Assembly (NCBI GenBank): GCA_965215295.1
Contig: OZ244045.1
Coordinates: forward strand, 3,162,001-3,226,000
DNA: 64,000 nt
Direction of reading: 5' to 3'
DNA from: HK1 sp965215295
GTDB taxonomy: Bacteria > Pseudomonadota > Gammaproteobacteria > HK1
Below, piece by piece: positions 1 to 8,458 of the stretch. The translations under genes and the position numbers were made by a program. Below the pieces are notes generated by a model. It was not told the DNA's origin, did not search any database, and worked only from the letters and a program-made list of their open reading frames with translations. Within the stretch, counting starts at the first letter, position 1. Every line of letters begins with the position of its first letter.

Positions 1-275
1 TTGACCGGATCCCACGCCCCCTCGCGGACCTCGATGTCCGGTGCGCCGTAGGGCACGTCCCACTCGCCGCCGTCCGTCAGGTCGTACCCGGCCGCGAAGG
101 TGTCGCCCACACCGCGCAGCACGACCGCGGCGACCTCCTTCGACCGGCTCGCCGCATCGACCCCGTCCGCGATGCCGCGCACGACGTTTTCCGTCAGCGT
201 GTTCTTCTTCTCCGGACGATTGATCGCGACGATCGCGATCCCGTCGACTTCTTCGTAGAGCACCTCTTCGGTCAT
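1..275 (-). CDS. Enoyl-CoA hydratase/isomerase family protein, partial
   Basis: The first 91 residues of a crotonase-fold protein; the rest lies beyond the left edge. It opens MTEEVLYEEVDGIAIVAINR, the usual N-terminal strand and PE-K-N turn of the family, followed by a helix and the VVLRGVGDTFAAGYDL segment. In crotonases this last segment forms the first half of the oxyanion hole that polarises the acyl-CoA thioester. The family hydrates, isomerises or cleaves acyl-CoA substrates. The catalytic glutamates lie in the missing part, so substrate and reaction cannot be read. It is the last gene visible in a minus-strand run after a BCCT transporter and a solute-binding protein, separated from the latter by 276 bp. 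The ATG at 275 is the only sensible start. Confidence 0.8.
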   Translation of the reverse strand, partial: MTEEVLYEEVDGIAIVAINRPEKKNTLTENVVRGIADGVDAASRSKEVAAVVLRGVGDTFAAGYDLTDGGEWDVPYGAPDIEVREGAWDPV

Positions 276-551
276 GACCGGTGCCTCCCGCCGGCGGTGC
301 CGGAGAACGATGTCGGTGGTGTCGAGGAGGGAGCGGGGAGGGTTCCCCGCAGGTCCGGAACGGCGTTCCGGTTCGATGCATCGATCCCGCCCGGAAGCCG
401 CATCGCCGGGGCGACGGCAGGCGGGACGCCATTCGACCTCGCGCGCGGGCGCCCCCGGTACGCGAGCCTTTGCGAACGACTCAAATCACCCTTCGATGCA
501 CGACCCGGCGGGTGTCATGGGCAAAGGCATCGGCAAGGCGGGGATCTCCGT

Positions 552-1664
552 TCAGCGGGCCGTTCCGGACAGGCCGCGCCGCCCCTTGGCCAGCCATCGT
601 TCGAAACTCGCCGACAGCTCCGCATGGTGGGTCGCCCACCAGTCGGCGTTCATCTGCAGTGCGGTGGCCATGTTCTCCGGAGCGGTGGGAAGCATCGCCT
701 TCGTCGCCTCGTCGACCAGCGGCATCGCGGACGCCCTCGCCGGCCCGTAGGGAATGTGCCTGGTTTGCTCCGCGAGCTGCGGTGCGCTCGTGGCGAATTC
801 GATGAACTCCATCGCCTTGGCGAGGTTCACGGCGCCCTTCGGGATGCCCCAGGAGTCGATGTCCCAGAGCTGTCCATCCCAGATGATGGCGAAGTCCTTG
901 CCTTCCTCGACCATCGGGCGATGCATGCGGCCGTTCCACACCGAGGTCATGACCACAGCGCCCGAATCCAGGAGCTGAACGGGCTCCGACCCCGACGTCC
1001 ACCAGACGATGCCGTTCCTGATCCGGTCCAGCACACCGAACGCGCGCGCCCGTCCCTGCTCGGATTCGAGGGTGTCGTAGACCTGATCCGCCGGGACACC
1101 GTCCGCGATCAGGGCCCATTCCAGGATCACCCTGGGGTCGCGCCTCAAGCCCCGCTTGCCGGGGTACTTCTTCATGTCGAAGAAGTCCGCGAGTCCGGCC
1201 GGGGGCTCGCCCTCGAAACGGCTTGCGTCATAGCCCACGACGGTCGCCCACACCATCTGCCCGACACCGCATTCGGTGAGCGCTCCGGGAATGAAGTCAT
1301 CCGCCACCGGCGTGCCATCGGGCCCCGCCACCAGCGTCCCGTGGTCGATCTTCTCGAGCAACCCCTCACGGCATCCTCGAACGAGATCGGAAAGTTCGAA
1401 ATCCACCACGTCCCATACGACGTTCTCGGTCTCCACCTGTTCGCGGATCTCGTCCAGGCCGCCGTTGTAGGTCTCCATCGCCACCCATTCGCCGCTCCGG
1501 CGCCGAAAGGGCTTCACATACGCCAGCATCTGGCTTCGGGTATAGCTGCCGCCCCAGGACACGACCGTCAATTCCTTGTGCGACGAGTCGTGTGCGGCCA
1601 CGCCGGTCGCCTGCAGCAGGGCAATCGCCAGACAAGCCGGTCCAAGGCGAATAAGTGCGTGCAT
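552..1664 (-). CDS. Extracellular solute-binding protein, PotD/SBP_bac type, without its own permease
   Basis: 370 residues from the chosen ATG. The N-terminus (MHALIRLGPACLAIALLQATGVAA) is a signal peptide, so the product is periplasmic. The mature part starts KELTVVSWGGSYTRSQ, the opening strand of polyamine/iron-type binding proteins, and later has WWTSGSEPVQLLDSGAVVM and WDIDSWGIPKGAVNLAKAMEFI, typical of PotD-like proteins that bind small cationic or amine ligands. A longer reading from 1724 overlaps the BCCT stop codon, but the ATG at 1664 is preferred because a GGGGAG ribosome site and the signal peptide fit it. No ABC permease or ATPase lies nearby; the neighbour is a BCCT transporter. 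The ligand is therefore unknown. It may partner with a distant ABC transporter. Confidence 0.75.
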   Translation of the reverse strand: MHALIRLGPACLAIALLQATGVAAHDSSHKELTVVSWGGSYTRSQMLAYVKPFRRRSGEWVAMETYNGGLDEIREQVETENVVWDVVDFELSDLVRGCREGLLEKIDHGTLVAGPDGTPVADDFIPGALTECGVGQMVWATVVGYDASRFEGEPPAGLADFFDMKKYPGKRGLRRDPRVILEWALIADGVPADQVYDTLESEQGRARAFGVLDRIRNGIVWWTSGSEPVQLLDSGAVVMTSVWNGRMHRPMVEEGKDFAIIWDGQLWDIDSWGIPKGAVNLAKAMEFIEFATSAPQLAEQTRHIPYGPARASAMPLVDEATKAMLPTAPENMATALQMNADWWATHHAELSASFERWLAKGRRGLSGTAR

Positions 1665-1716
1665 TGCCTGAGCTCTCCCCTGTTCGGTTCTCGCGATTCG
1701 CGTGGACGCGACAGCC

Positions 1717-3375
1717 CTACGCATGCAGCTCGCCGCGCAGGCTGGTGCCGTCCGGCGCCACCGGCTTGCCGGATATGGGCACGGCGCTCGAGTCCTCGTT
1801 CAACGACTTGACGATCCCGTACGTCATCAACAGCATGATCACGCTCACGGGCAACGCAGCCGCGATGGAGGCGGTCTGAAGCGCCTTCAAACCGCCGGCA
1901 AGCAGCAAGGCCGCCGCCACGAAGCCCTCGCCCAGTCCCCACACGATCCGGAACCGCTGCGGCGGGTTGTCGTCGCCCATGCTGAGCATGGTCGTGATGA
2001 CGAGCGTGCCGGAATCCGACGAGGTGATGAACCAGGTGGCGAGCAGGAAGGTTGCCAGCGCCGCCATTATCCAGTTCAGCCAGTGCACGCCCGTCATCCG
2101 CTCGATGGTGCCGTAGAGCGCGGCAGGCAGGTTCCAGTCACGGATCAACTGGGCGATTCCCGCCGTCCCCACGCCGCCGTCGGCGTTCAGTTCGAGGTAC
2201 ATCGCATTGCCGCCGAAGATGCACAACCAGAAGAAGGCGATGGTGGTGGGGACGAACATCACGCCCAGCATGAACTCGCGAATGGTCCGGCCCCGGCTGA
2301 TCCGGGCAATGAACATGCCCACGAAGGGAGCCCAGGAGATCCACCAGCCCCAGTAGAAGATCGTCCAGCCCCCCTGCCAGGCGCTGGCGCCCTCGGAGTT
2401 GAACGTCTGGAAGCCCATGGGAATGACGTTCCAGACGTAGTCGCCCACCGTGGTGACGAAGAACCCCATCAGCCACTGGAACGGGCCACCGAACAGGAAG
2501 AACGCGAGCAGGACGACGCTCAGCCAGATGTTCCACTCCGAGATGATGCGGATGCCGTTGCCGACTCCCGAGACGGCCGACAGGGTCGCCACGGCCGCGA
2601 TGACCACGATCAGGACGACCTGGGTGGTCGTGCCGGGATCGACTCCGAAAAGGAAGTGGAGCCCGGTAGCCATCTGGCTGACCCCGAGACCGAGCGACGT
2701 GGCAACCCCGAATACGGTGCCGAACACCGCCAGCAGGTCGACCGCGTGACCGATGGGGCCATAGATCCTCTCGCCGATGACCGGATACAGGGCCGAACGC
2801 AGCGTCAGCGGAAGCTTCTTCCGAAAAGCGAAGTATGCGAGACAGAGGCCGATCATCACGTAGACCGCCCAGCCGTGGAATCCCCAGTGGAAGTAGGTCA
2901 CGCGCATCGCGTAGGCGGCGCGCTCCTCGTTCATCTCCGTGACGAGGGCACGGTCCGCGAACGGATTGTTCGGATACCCCCAGGGCGCGGTGTTGTCGAA
3001 GTAGAACATCGGCTCGGCGATCCCGAAGAAGAGCAATCCGATGCCGACCCCGGCCGAGAACAGCATGGCGAACCAGGAAAAGTTGCTGAACTCGGGCTTG
3101 CTGTCGTCGTCGCCGAGCTTGACCGCCCCGTGGCGGCTGCACATCAGGTAGAGACAGACGAAGAACATGATGACGAGCGCGCTGACGTAGTACCAGTTCA
3201 GCGCCGACTCGATCCAGCCCCGGACCGCCGAATAGATGGAGTTGGCGAACTCGACGTTGAGCGCCGTAAAGACCACGAACGCGAGGACCATTCCCTTCGA
3301 GGTGAGTCCCATGGCGGGATGCAGCCCTTTCCAGATGCCGGTCGCCGCCACCAGTCTCTGTGGATTCTCTTGCAT
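1717..3375 (-). CDS. BCCT family betaine/choline/carnitine transporter
   Basis: 552 residues with about twelve hydrophobic segments. The family takes up trimethylammonium compounds such as glycine betaine, choline or carnitine across the inner membrane, driven by sodium or proton gradients or by exchange. Diagnostic stretches are FSAGVGIGLLFFGIAEPMFY near residue 105 and the BCCT signature WGWWISWAPFVGMFIARISR in the second half. The glycine run reads AGVGIG rather than AGMGIG; in characterised members this segment helps decide cation use, but I cannot assign the coupling ion. It is followed at 53 bp by a periplasmic binding protein and could form an operon with it. No BetAB-like oxidation genes are next to it, so uptake may serve osmoprotection or catabolism encoded elsewhere. 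Confidence 0.9.
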   Translation of the reverse strand: MQENPQRLVAATGIWKGLHPAMGLTSKGMVLAFVVFTALNVEFANSIYSAVRGWIESALNWYYVSALVIMFFVCLYLMCSRHGAVKLGDDDSKPEFSNFSWFAMLFSAGVGIGLLFFGIAEPMFYFDNTAPWGYPNNPFADRALVTEMNEERAAYAMRVTYFHWGFHGWAVYVMIGLCLAYFAFRKKLPLTLRSALYPVIGERIYGPIGHAVDLLAVFGTVFGVATSLGLGVSQMATGLHFLFGVDPGTTTQVVLIVVIAAVATLSAVSGVGNGIRIISEWNIWLSVVLLAFFLFGGPFQWLMGFFVTTVGDYVWNVIPMGFQTFNSEGASAWQGGWTIFYWGWWISWAPFVGMFIARISRGRTIREFMLGVMFVPTTIAFFWLCIFGGNAMYLELNADGGVGTAGIAQLIRDWNLPAALYGTIERMTGVHWLNWIMAALATFLLATWFITSSDSGTLVITTMLSMGDDNPPQRFRIVWGLGEGFVAAALLLAGGLKALQTASIAAALPVSVIMLLMTYGIVKSLNEDSSAVPISGKPVAPDGTSLRGELHA

Positions 3376-3472
3376 GGCCTTTGTCCTTTGTCCGTGTGTG
3401 CGTCAGGCAGCACTTCATGCCGAGCCGCGCGTGTCCGCCGATCGGAATCCGGCCGGCTCACTCATTCCCGTA

Positions 3473-3997
3473 TCACGAGTCGCGCCTGTCTTCAAGCCCC
3501 AGCAAGCGATCGAGCGACCAGGCGCCGGGACCGGCCGCAACCAGTGCGAGCAACACCACCGCCCACCACATGGCGGGATTCCACCAGTGGCTCCAGGTGG
3601 GAAACACCGCGATCTGGATGAACAGCGTCATCCCGAGTAGCCCGAACGCGGCGAGCCGGCTCAGCAATCCGGCCACCAGCAGCACCGGCAACGCGATCTC
3701 CATGACCCCTGCGGTGACGGCCAGCGCCTTGATCATCGAGACGATCGCCGACCCTTCGGTGTACTCCAGGGTGGCGGAGTCACAGAGCTGCAACGCCCCG
3801 GGGCGTGGGGGGTCGGGACAGAAGAACTCGTACAGGAACAGGTCGTACTTGTCCCGGTCGAACTGCAGGAACCCGTTCCACTTCGTCAGGCCGGAGTCCC
3901 AGAACACCTTGGCGCCGGCCAGCCTCAAGGCCAGGAGGGCCAGCGGTTCCAGCCACCCGCCGGCGCGAACGATCAGAGCGTGGTATGCCGATTTCAT
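3473..3997 (-). CDS. bufD1: DoxX family membrane protein of the bufferin operon
   Basis: 174 residues with four predicted membrane helices (for example PLALLALRLAGAKVFWDSGL and VMEIALPVLLVAGLLSRLAA), matching the DoxX/DUF417-like four-helix family. A DoxX gene commonly closes type 1 bufferin (formerly hvf/DUF2282) operons, as here, where it follows bufC1 by 94 bp on the same strand. The role of the DoxX partner is unsettled; a part in membrane redox or copper homeostasis is only suggested by context. The WSHWWNPAMWWAVVLL stretch near the C-terminus is typical of the family. I use the symbol by position in the operon; the assignment to the DoxX family is firm, the specific role is not. Confidence 0.8.
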   Translation of the reverse strand: MKSAYHALIVRAGGWLEPLALLALRLAGAKVFWDSGLTKWNGFLQFDRDKYDLFLYEFFCPDPPRPGALQLCDSATLEYTEGSAIVSMIKALAVTAGVMEIALPVLLVAGLLSRLAAFGLLGMTLFIQIAVFPTWSHWWNPAMWWAVVLLALVAAGPGAWSLDRLLGLEDRRDS

Positions 3998-4091
3998 GAG
4001 TCCGTCCCTCCTCCGCGCGGTATTCGGCGCCGAACGCCGGCATGCGTCGATTCGGCGGAAACCGTACTTCCGGACAGTTCCCGGCTGGCCC

Positions 4092-4925
4092 TCAGCGCTC
4101 GAAGGACAGCATGTGATGGCGCAACAGCGATGCGAACGTCGTCACCAGATCGAACTCCGCGTCGAGATCGAGTGCGGCGCCGGCCGCCTCTCCACAGGAC
4201 CGTCCCGCCGCGACGGCGGCGACGAATGCGTGCTCGGGGAGCGTCAGGCCACGGTAGAGCATTTCCGCCCCGCTGCGCCAGATCAGCACATGTTGAGGCG
4301 TGCGCCGGATCCCGGCTCGCTGCCCCGGCGCGCCCCGGCGAAGCCGGCTCCACACGTCGAGCACCGTGTAGTCCACGGACACCAGGCGTACCCATGGTGA
4401 GAGCCGGCCGCGCAGATTCATGAGCGCCTCGGCGTCGGCGGGGATGTCGGCGACCGCCCCGATCGCGGTGGAACTTCCCGAATCCGACGCCGGCGGCACG
4501 CCTCGCGACGGTGACCCGTGCGCATTCGGGAGCACCGCGGTATCGGGCCGATCGTCCGCGGCAAAATGGACCTCGGTCCACGCACGGTCCAGCGCCGCGC
4601 ACGACGCGAGACAGTCGAGACCGTGCACTTCACGCGCGCCTTCCAGGAATCGCGGGAAGTCCTCGCCGTACCACACCAGGGCCGCATCCCGGGGAGGGTG
4701 CGCCTCGACATAGGCACGGGCCAGCGCCGGGAAGCGCTCGTCGCCCACGATCCGTCCGACCGACGGGTAATTCGCCCGCAGCGCCTCGATGCAGGCCCTG
4801 AGGAATCCGTTGCGATAGACCCGGAGCCGGGAAAGGTCGGCATCCTCGGCGCAGAAAGTGGAAAGTGCGCCGACCGTGCCGGTGCGGAGGTAGCGGGCGA
4901 ACGCGCCGGTGTACTCGTCAAGCAA
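4092..4925 (-). CDS. bufC1: BufC1, DUF2063 putative DNA-binding-domain protein (MNIO partner)
   Basis: About 277 residues. The N-terminal half, with RLRVYRNGFLRACIEALRANYPSVGRIVGDERFPALARAY and later ALVWYGEDFPRFLEGA, is the DUF2063 fold. That domain was once labelled DNA-binding and is now known to be the partner that presents the precursor peptide to the DUF692 oxidase. The C-terminal half (VDYTVLDVWSRLR, PQHVLIWRSGAEMLYRGLT) is the usual second domain. There is no in-frame ATG near the expected beginning. A TTG at 4925 with GGAG upstream, overlapping the bufB1 stop by 8 bp, gives a protein starting LDEYTGAFARYLR and is my choice. Tight overlap with bufB1 implies translational coupling and a complex. 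A second, divergent copy (bufC2) lies at 6.5-7.3 kb. Confidence 0.85.
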   Translation of the reverse strand: MLDEYTGAFARYLRTGTVGALSTFCAEDADLSRLRVYRNGFLRACIEALRANYPSVGRIVGDERFPALARAYVEAHPPRDAALVWYGEDFPRFLEGAREVHGLDCLASCAALDRAWTEVHFAADDRPDTAVLPNAHGSPSRGVPPASDSGSSTAIGAVADIPADAEALMNLRGRLSPWVRLVSVDYTVLDVWSRLRRGAPGQRAGIRRTPQHVLIWRSGAEMLYRGLTLPEHAFVAAVAAGRSCGEAAGAALDLDAEFDLVTTFASLLRHHMLSFER

Positions 4926-5772
4926 CGGCCCGCTCCGGGCTCGCCGGCCGGCGCGCCAACGCGGCCGCGGCCCGGCGCCGCTCCTCCAGCAAGGTCTCGA
5001 ACGGTGGGAGTTTGCCGTCGCGTTCCAGCAGCACCGGCCTCGGGCCGAGATGCGCAAGCGCGAAGTCCAGAAGACGCCACACCGCTTCGCTCACCGGCGC
5101 CGCATGCGTGTCGATCAGCAGCGCTTCACCGAGGTTCTCGTCCGCTTCGTGTCCGGCGATGTGAACCTCTTCGATCCGGTCGGCCGAGAGGGTCCTGATG
5201 TACCGCTCGGGATCGATGCCGCAGTTGCGGGCGCTCAGGTACACGTTGTTCACGTCGAGGAGGAGGCCGCATCCGGTGCGCCGCGCGACCTCGTTCAGGA
5301 ACTCCGGCTCGTCCATCTCGCTCACGAACGGCAGGTAGTTGGTCGGGTTTTCGATCAGGATGCGGCGCCCGATCGCCTCCTGGTACCGGTCCACGCCCTC
5401 GACGAGCTGCCGCAATGCGTCGCCGGTCCGGGGCAGCGGCAGGAGGTCCGCGAACCAGACGCCGTTCGCACTCGACCACACGGCATGCTCCGACACCAGC
5501 ACGGGCTCGAATTCATCCACCAGGCGCTTGACCGCCGACAGGTGCCGCGGCTCGGGGGGGACCGGTCCGCCGAGCGATGCGCCGACGCCGTGCAGGCTTA
5601 CCGGGAACGCCTCGCGGATCTGCCGCAACTGTGCGAGGCGCGGCCCGCCCGCCACCATGTAGTTCTCGGTGTGGACCTCGAACCACAGGGAGGGCTCGGA
5701 GCACGCGAGCGCGCTTTCGACGAAGGACTGCTTGAGGCCGACTCCGGCGCCGATCCGGTCGGAGCCGCTCAT
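4918..5772 (-). CDS. bufB1: BufB1, DUF692 multinuclear non-heme iron oxidative enzyme
   Basis: 284 residues, the normal length for DUF692. Conserved metal-ligand regions are all visible: WFEVHTENYM, VSLHGVGASLGG, VSEHAVW, ILIENPTNYL, GLLLDVNNVYLSARN, EEVHIAGHEADE, LLIDTHAAPV and VLLERDG. Proteins of this family bind two or three iron ions and oxidise cysteines of small precursor peptides. In bufferin systems they convert cysteines to thiooxazole-type groups so that the peptide chelates copper. The substrate here should be BufA1, encoded 149 bp upstream. I chose ATG 5772 (MSGSDRIGAGVGLK), which starts just before the first barrel strand; the open frame continues upstream without conserved content. 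A stable hairpin lies between bufA1 and this gene. Confidence 0.92.
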   Translation of the reverse strand: MSGSDRIGAGVGLKQSFVESALACSEPSLWFEVHTENYMVAGGPRLAQLRQIREAFPVSLHGVGASLGGPVPPEPRHLSAVKRLVDEFEPVLVSEHAVWSSANGVWFADLLPLPRTGDALRQLVEGVDRYQEAIGRRILIENPTNYLPFVSEMDEPEFLNEVARRTGCGLLLDVNNVYLSARNCGIDPERYIRTLSADRIEEVHIAGHEADENLGEALLIDTHAAPVSEAVWRLLDFALAHLGPRPVLLERDGKLPPFETLLEERRRAAAALARRPASPERAVA

Positions 5773-5859
5773 CGCGACTGCTCCGTCCGCAGCCGGCGAA
5801 TACGAGGGTTCACTGCGGGCACGGACACTTTCGACGCAGCGCCGCCGATGTCCGTGGCC

Positions 5860-5907
5860 GGTGCCGGACCACGCGAGGCGCCCGTCGCGTCTGGCCGGTC
5901 CGGCACC
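5860..5907 (-). terminator. Stable hairpin between bufA1 and bufB1 (attenuator-like)
   Basis: Perfect 11-bp inverted repeat: ggtgccggacc at 5860-5870 pairs with ggtccggcacc at 5897-5907. A second 6-bp stem (acgcga 5871-5876 with tcgcgt 5885-5890) stacks directly on it. There is no T-run, so it is not a classical intrinsic terminator. It could act as an attenuator or protect the 3' end of bufA1 mRNA. The type 2 operon has a comparable hairpin in the same place. Confidence 0.5.
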
Positions 5908-5920
5908 GAAGACACCCCGC

Positions 5921-6289
5921 TCAGGGCGTGTTGCGATCGAGCGCGCCCAGCGAGCCCGGCCCCTCGGGAGTGATGATGAACTCGCAACTCCCTTTCGGGG
6001 CATGGGTCCACGCATTGCCCTGGAAGTCGACGGTGGAGGTCCCTTCGCAGCTCGTGCCCGCCCCCGCCGCGCAGTCGTTCTCTCCGGCCAGCGCGATGCC
6101 GTAGCACTTGTCCTTGCGCCCGCTCGGCGAATTGCCCGCCAGCCACTGCGCGAACGCGGTCTTCACCGCCTCCGGGGCATCGTCCGCGATCGTCAACTGC
6201 GCGTTGGGTTTCGCCGCCACCTGGGCGCTCATCGCCGCAACCGCGGCGCCGGTCAGCAATGCCTTGGCGATAGTGGATTTCGTCGTCAC
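5921..6289 (-). CDS. bufA1: BufA1, type 1 bufferin precursor (DUF2282)
   Basis: 122 residues. The signal peptide is MTTKSTIAKALLTGAAVAAMSAQVAA, directing export to the periplasm. The mature part contains the DUF2282 core KCYGIALAGENDCAAGAGTS with four conserved cysteines (in DKCYG, ENDCAAG, TSCEG and KGSCEF), plus DFQGNAWTHAPKG. Family knowledge: in type 1 bufferins BufB/BufC oxidise the central cysteines and the exported peptide binds copper, protecting cells from copper stress. The start is a GTG at 6289 with GGAGGA seven bases upstream. Compared with shorter members it has an extension after the Sec peptide (APEAVKTAFAQWLAGNSPSG) rich in polar residues. It is first in the order bufA1-B1-C1-DoxX. 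Metal stress control is likely from the family, but no operator is recognised here. Confidence 0.92.
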   Translation of the reverse strand: MTTKSTIAKALLTGAAVAAMSAQVAAKPNAQLTIADDAPEAVKTAFAQWLAGNSPSGRKDKCYGIALAGENDCAAGAGTSCEGTSTVDFQGNAWTHAPKGSCEFIITPEGPGSLGALDRNTP

Positions 6290-6442
6290 GGTTCATTCCT
6301 CCTGTCGTTGGGTTTGCAAATCGCGTCCTGCCGAACAATTGGACACTGATCCCTCGCCGAGGTTTCGCGCTCGCCGCCGAATCCGGTGAGCGCATGCGTG
6401 GCCGGCAGACGAAGTCGTGCGCGTCACGGGCCACGGAACCAC

Positions 6443-6467
6443 CGGATCCCCGCCAAGCGGGAATCCG
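6443..6467. terminator. Hairpin between the two bufferin operons
   Basis: Stem-loop with arms cggat/atccg and cccg/cggg separated by one mismatch and a five-base loop, with the outer pairing extendable. It sits between the bufC2 stop (6544) and bufA1 start (6289) and could end the type 2 transcript. No T-run follows on either strand. The rest of the 254-bp gap shows nothing else I recognise apart from the bufA1 ribosome site. Confidence 0.35.
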
Positions 6468-6543
6468 TGGGCTTGGACCGAACGCCGATACCGGTAAGCG
6501 GGATCGGCCCCGCCCGCGCTCCGGAGTCCGGCCCCGACGCGGC

Positions 6544-7317
6544 TCATACGGATTCCAGCACACCGTCGGCAGCCCACTGCTTGAGGTACGTGGCGGCCCG
6601 AAACGCCGCCGCATCCTCTCCTACCCGCTTGCACAGAGCCGCGCACATCGAGCCGAAGTCCTCACCGTCGGCACAGCGCTGGAGCGCCCACGCCTCGTGG
6701 GACCCGATCGATCGCCAGCGAACCACAGTCCCCGCTCGCCAGAGCAGCCAGTTCGCCGCCGGTTCCGTGCGGGCCGGCGCCGGCGGCGGGTCGCCACGCT
6801 CGATGGCCTTCCACAGTGTGGGCGCGTTCCATTCGAGCGCGAGCCGCCGCACTGCGGGTCGGAGCCGCGGGAGGATCGCGGCCCACTGATCGGGAGGGAT
6901 GGCGGCGATGTCCTCGACGCCGACCACGGCGCTGTCGGCGGCATCCAGAAGTTCGCCCTTGGTCCACTCGAACCGGGCCATTTCGCCCAGCACCGGCTGA
7001 TCGCACCAAGGCGCGGTGGAGCAAAGGAACGCCGGGAGATGGCGGCCGAACCAGCGGATCGAAGGATGGTGCGACGGATGCGCCGCCGCGTATGCGAGCC
7101 CGAGGGTCCGGAACCGGTCGTCACCCGCCAATGCGTGCACGCCCGGATAGTCCTGGCCGAGCACTTCCAGGAACCGCAGCCGGATTGCATCCGCGTACAC
7201 GAACAGGCGGGCCCGGGCCGACGCCGTACCGGTGCCGGCCACCGTGGCCGGAGGCGCGTCCGTTTCCCCGAGCACGTAGGCCTGGAAGCTTCGCTGCAAC
7301 TCGAGGAGCGAGGTCAT
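6544..7317 (-). CDS. bufC2: BufC2, DUF2063 putative DNA-binding-domain protein (MNIO partner)
   Basis: 257 residues. It starts MTSLLELQRSFQAYVLGETD, the canonical opening of DUF2063, followed by RLFVYADAIRLRFLEVLGQDYPGVHALAGDDRF and HPSIRWFGRHLPAFL. The C-terminal half is weakly conserved and ends AATYLKQWAADGVLESV. The ATG at 7317 overlaps the bufB2 stop (ATGA), so translation should be coupled and the products probably act as a complex on BufA2. It is clearly a different paralog from bufC1: lengths differ and little sequence is shared outside the core, so the two operons are not a recent duplication. Confidence 0.88.
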   Translation of the reverse strand: MTSLLELQRSFQAYVLGETDAPPATVAGTGTASARARLFVYADAIRLRFLEVLGQDYPGVHALAGDDRFRTLGLAYAAAHPSHHPSIRWFGRHLPAFLCSTAPWCDQPVLGEMARFEWTKGELLDAADSAVVGVEDIAAIPPDQWAAILPRLRPAVRRLALEWNAPTLWKAIERGDPPPAPARTEPAANWLLWRAGTVVRWRSIGSHEAWALQRCADGEDFGSMCAALCKRVGEDAAAFRAATYLKQWAADGVLESV

Positions 7318-8213
7318 TGCGGGGCAAGGCGCGACGCCGACCGGCGATCACCCGCCGACGCCGCCAGCGACCGCGCCCGCGCGAGCTCGGCGACCAGCAC
7401 ATCGAGGGGCGGGATATCGTCATCGCGCTCGATCATCGTCGCGACCGGTCCGAGGCGGGCGATCGCCTCGGCATACAGCTCCCACACGGGGTCCGGCACC
7501 GGGTGGTCGTGGGTATCGACGATGAGCGAGCCGTTGTGGCTGTGGCCGGCCAGATGGATCTGCCGGACCCGCTCCGGCGGCACACCGTCGAGGTATGCGA
7601 GCGGATCGAACCCATGGTTGTGAGCACTTACATACACGTTGTTGACGTCGAGCAGGATGCAGCAGTCGGCCCGTTCGGCGACGGCGGACAGGAACTCCCA
7701 CTCGGAGACGCCCGAGTCGGTGTAGGCAACGTAGCTGGAAACGTTCTCGAGCAGGATCTGCCGGCCAAGGTAGTCCTGGACCCGGCCCACCCGGTCGGCG
7801 ACGTGCGCGATCGCCTCCTCGGTGTACGGCAACGGCAGCAGGTCATGCAGGTTGCGGCCGTCGACTCCGGTCCAGCACAGGTGATCCGAGATCCAGGCCG
7901 GCTCCACCCGGCCGGCCAGTCCTTTCAGGCCCGCGAGGTACTGCGCGTCGAGCGGGTCGGAGCCTCCGATGGAGAGCGAGACCCCGTGCATGACCATCGG
8001 GTAGTGCTCGCGTATCCGGTCGAGGTAGTGCAGCGGCTTCCCGCCGTCGACGAGGTAGTTCTCGCTGATGATCTCGAACCAGTCGACGGCGGGCCGGCTT
8101 TCGAGCACTTCCAGGTAGTGCTCGGGCCGGAGCCCCAATCCGAAGCCCGGAAAGGGGCTTCGGGCAGGTTCGTGGAACGTCGCGTCCTCGCGCGGCCGCT
8201 GCACGGTGCTCAT
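7314..8213 (-). CDS. bufB2: BufB2, DUF692 multinuclear non-heme iron oxidative enzyme
   Basis: 299 residues. The core starts FGLGLRPEHYLEVLESRPAV and has the family signatures WFEIISENYLV, VMHGVSLSIGG, WISDHLCW, ILLENVSSYVAY, CILLDVNNVYVSAHNHG, RQIHLAGHSHNG, LIVDTHDHPV and TMIERDDDIP. These supply the histidine, aspartate, glutamate and asparagine ligands of the iron cluster. It should modify cysteines of BufA2, encoded just upstream. The ATG at 8213 (MSTVQRPRED) is used; the frame stays open upstream but with low-complexity sequence. It overlaps bufC2 by 4 bp. It differs from bufB1 in many positions, consistent with separate type 1 and type 2 specificities. Confidence 0.92.
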   Translation of the reverse strand: MSTVQRPREDATFHEPARSPFPGFGLGLRPEHYLEVLESRPAVDWFEIISENYLVDGGKPLHYLDRIREHYPMVMHGVSLSIGGSDPLDAQYLAGLKGLAGRVEPAWISDHLCWTGVDGRNLHDLLPLPYTEEAIAHVADRVGRVQDYLGRQILLENVSSYVAYTDSGVSEWEFLSAVAERADCCILLDVNNVYVSAHNHGFDPLAYLDGVPPERVRQIHLAGHSHNGSLIVDTHDHPVPDPVWELYAEAIARLGPVATMIERDDDIPPLDVLVAELARARSLAASAGDRRSASRLAPQ

Positions 8214-8391
8214 GCTTCGCAACGAACCTCGCACGGAACAGGCGGCGCCGGAACGTGAACCCGTCGGACGGTGACCCGTAGCGGATCGCGCAAGCGCATG
8301 GCAGTCCGGGAACGAACTTCCCGATGGTGAAGGATGCGGATCGTGTCCGCGAGGTGCGCGACACGGCCGGAGCGAGGACGCTCCGGAATGG

Positions 8392-8432
8392 CACGGAGCG
8401 GGTCGGGGCCGTCGTACCCGATCCGCTCCGTG
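8392..8432 (-). terminator. Very stable hairpin between bufA2 and bufB2 (attenuator-like)
   Basis: The left arm 8392-8407 pairs with the right arm 8417-8432 over 16 positions with one G-T wobble; nine bases form the loop. It lies 27 bp past the bufA2 stop and about 180 bp before bufB2. No T-run follows. Two smaller stems (cggagc/gctccg near 8370 and cgggaa/ttcccg near 8315) lie further on in the same gap. A role in keeping bufA mRNA more abundant than bufBC is inference. Confidence 0.5.
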
Positions 8433-8458
8433 CGTACGAGCCGGGCGCTGGACGCGCC

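Noticed and set aside
297..1811. 504-codon plus-strand frame at the left edge
   Set aside because: Antisense to the solute-binding protein, whose signal peptide and family motifs are clear.
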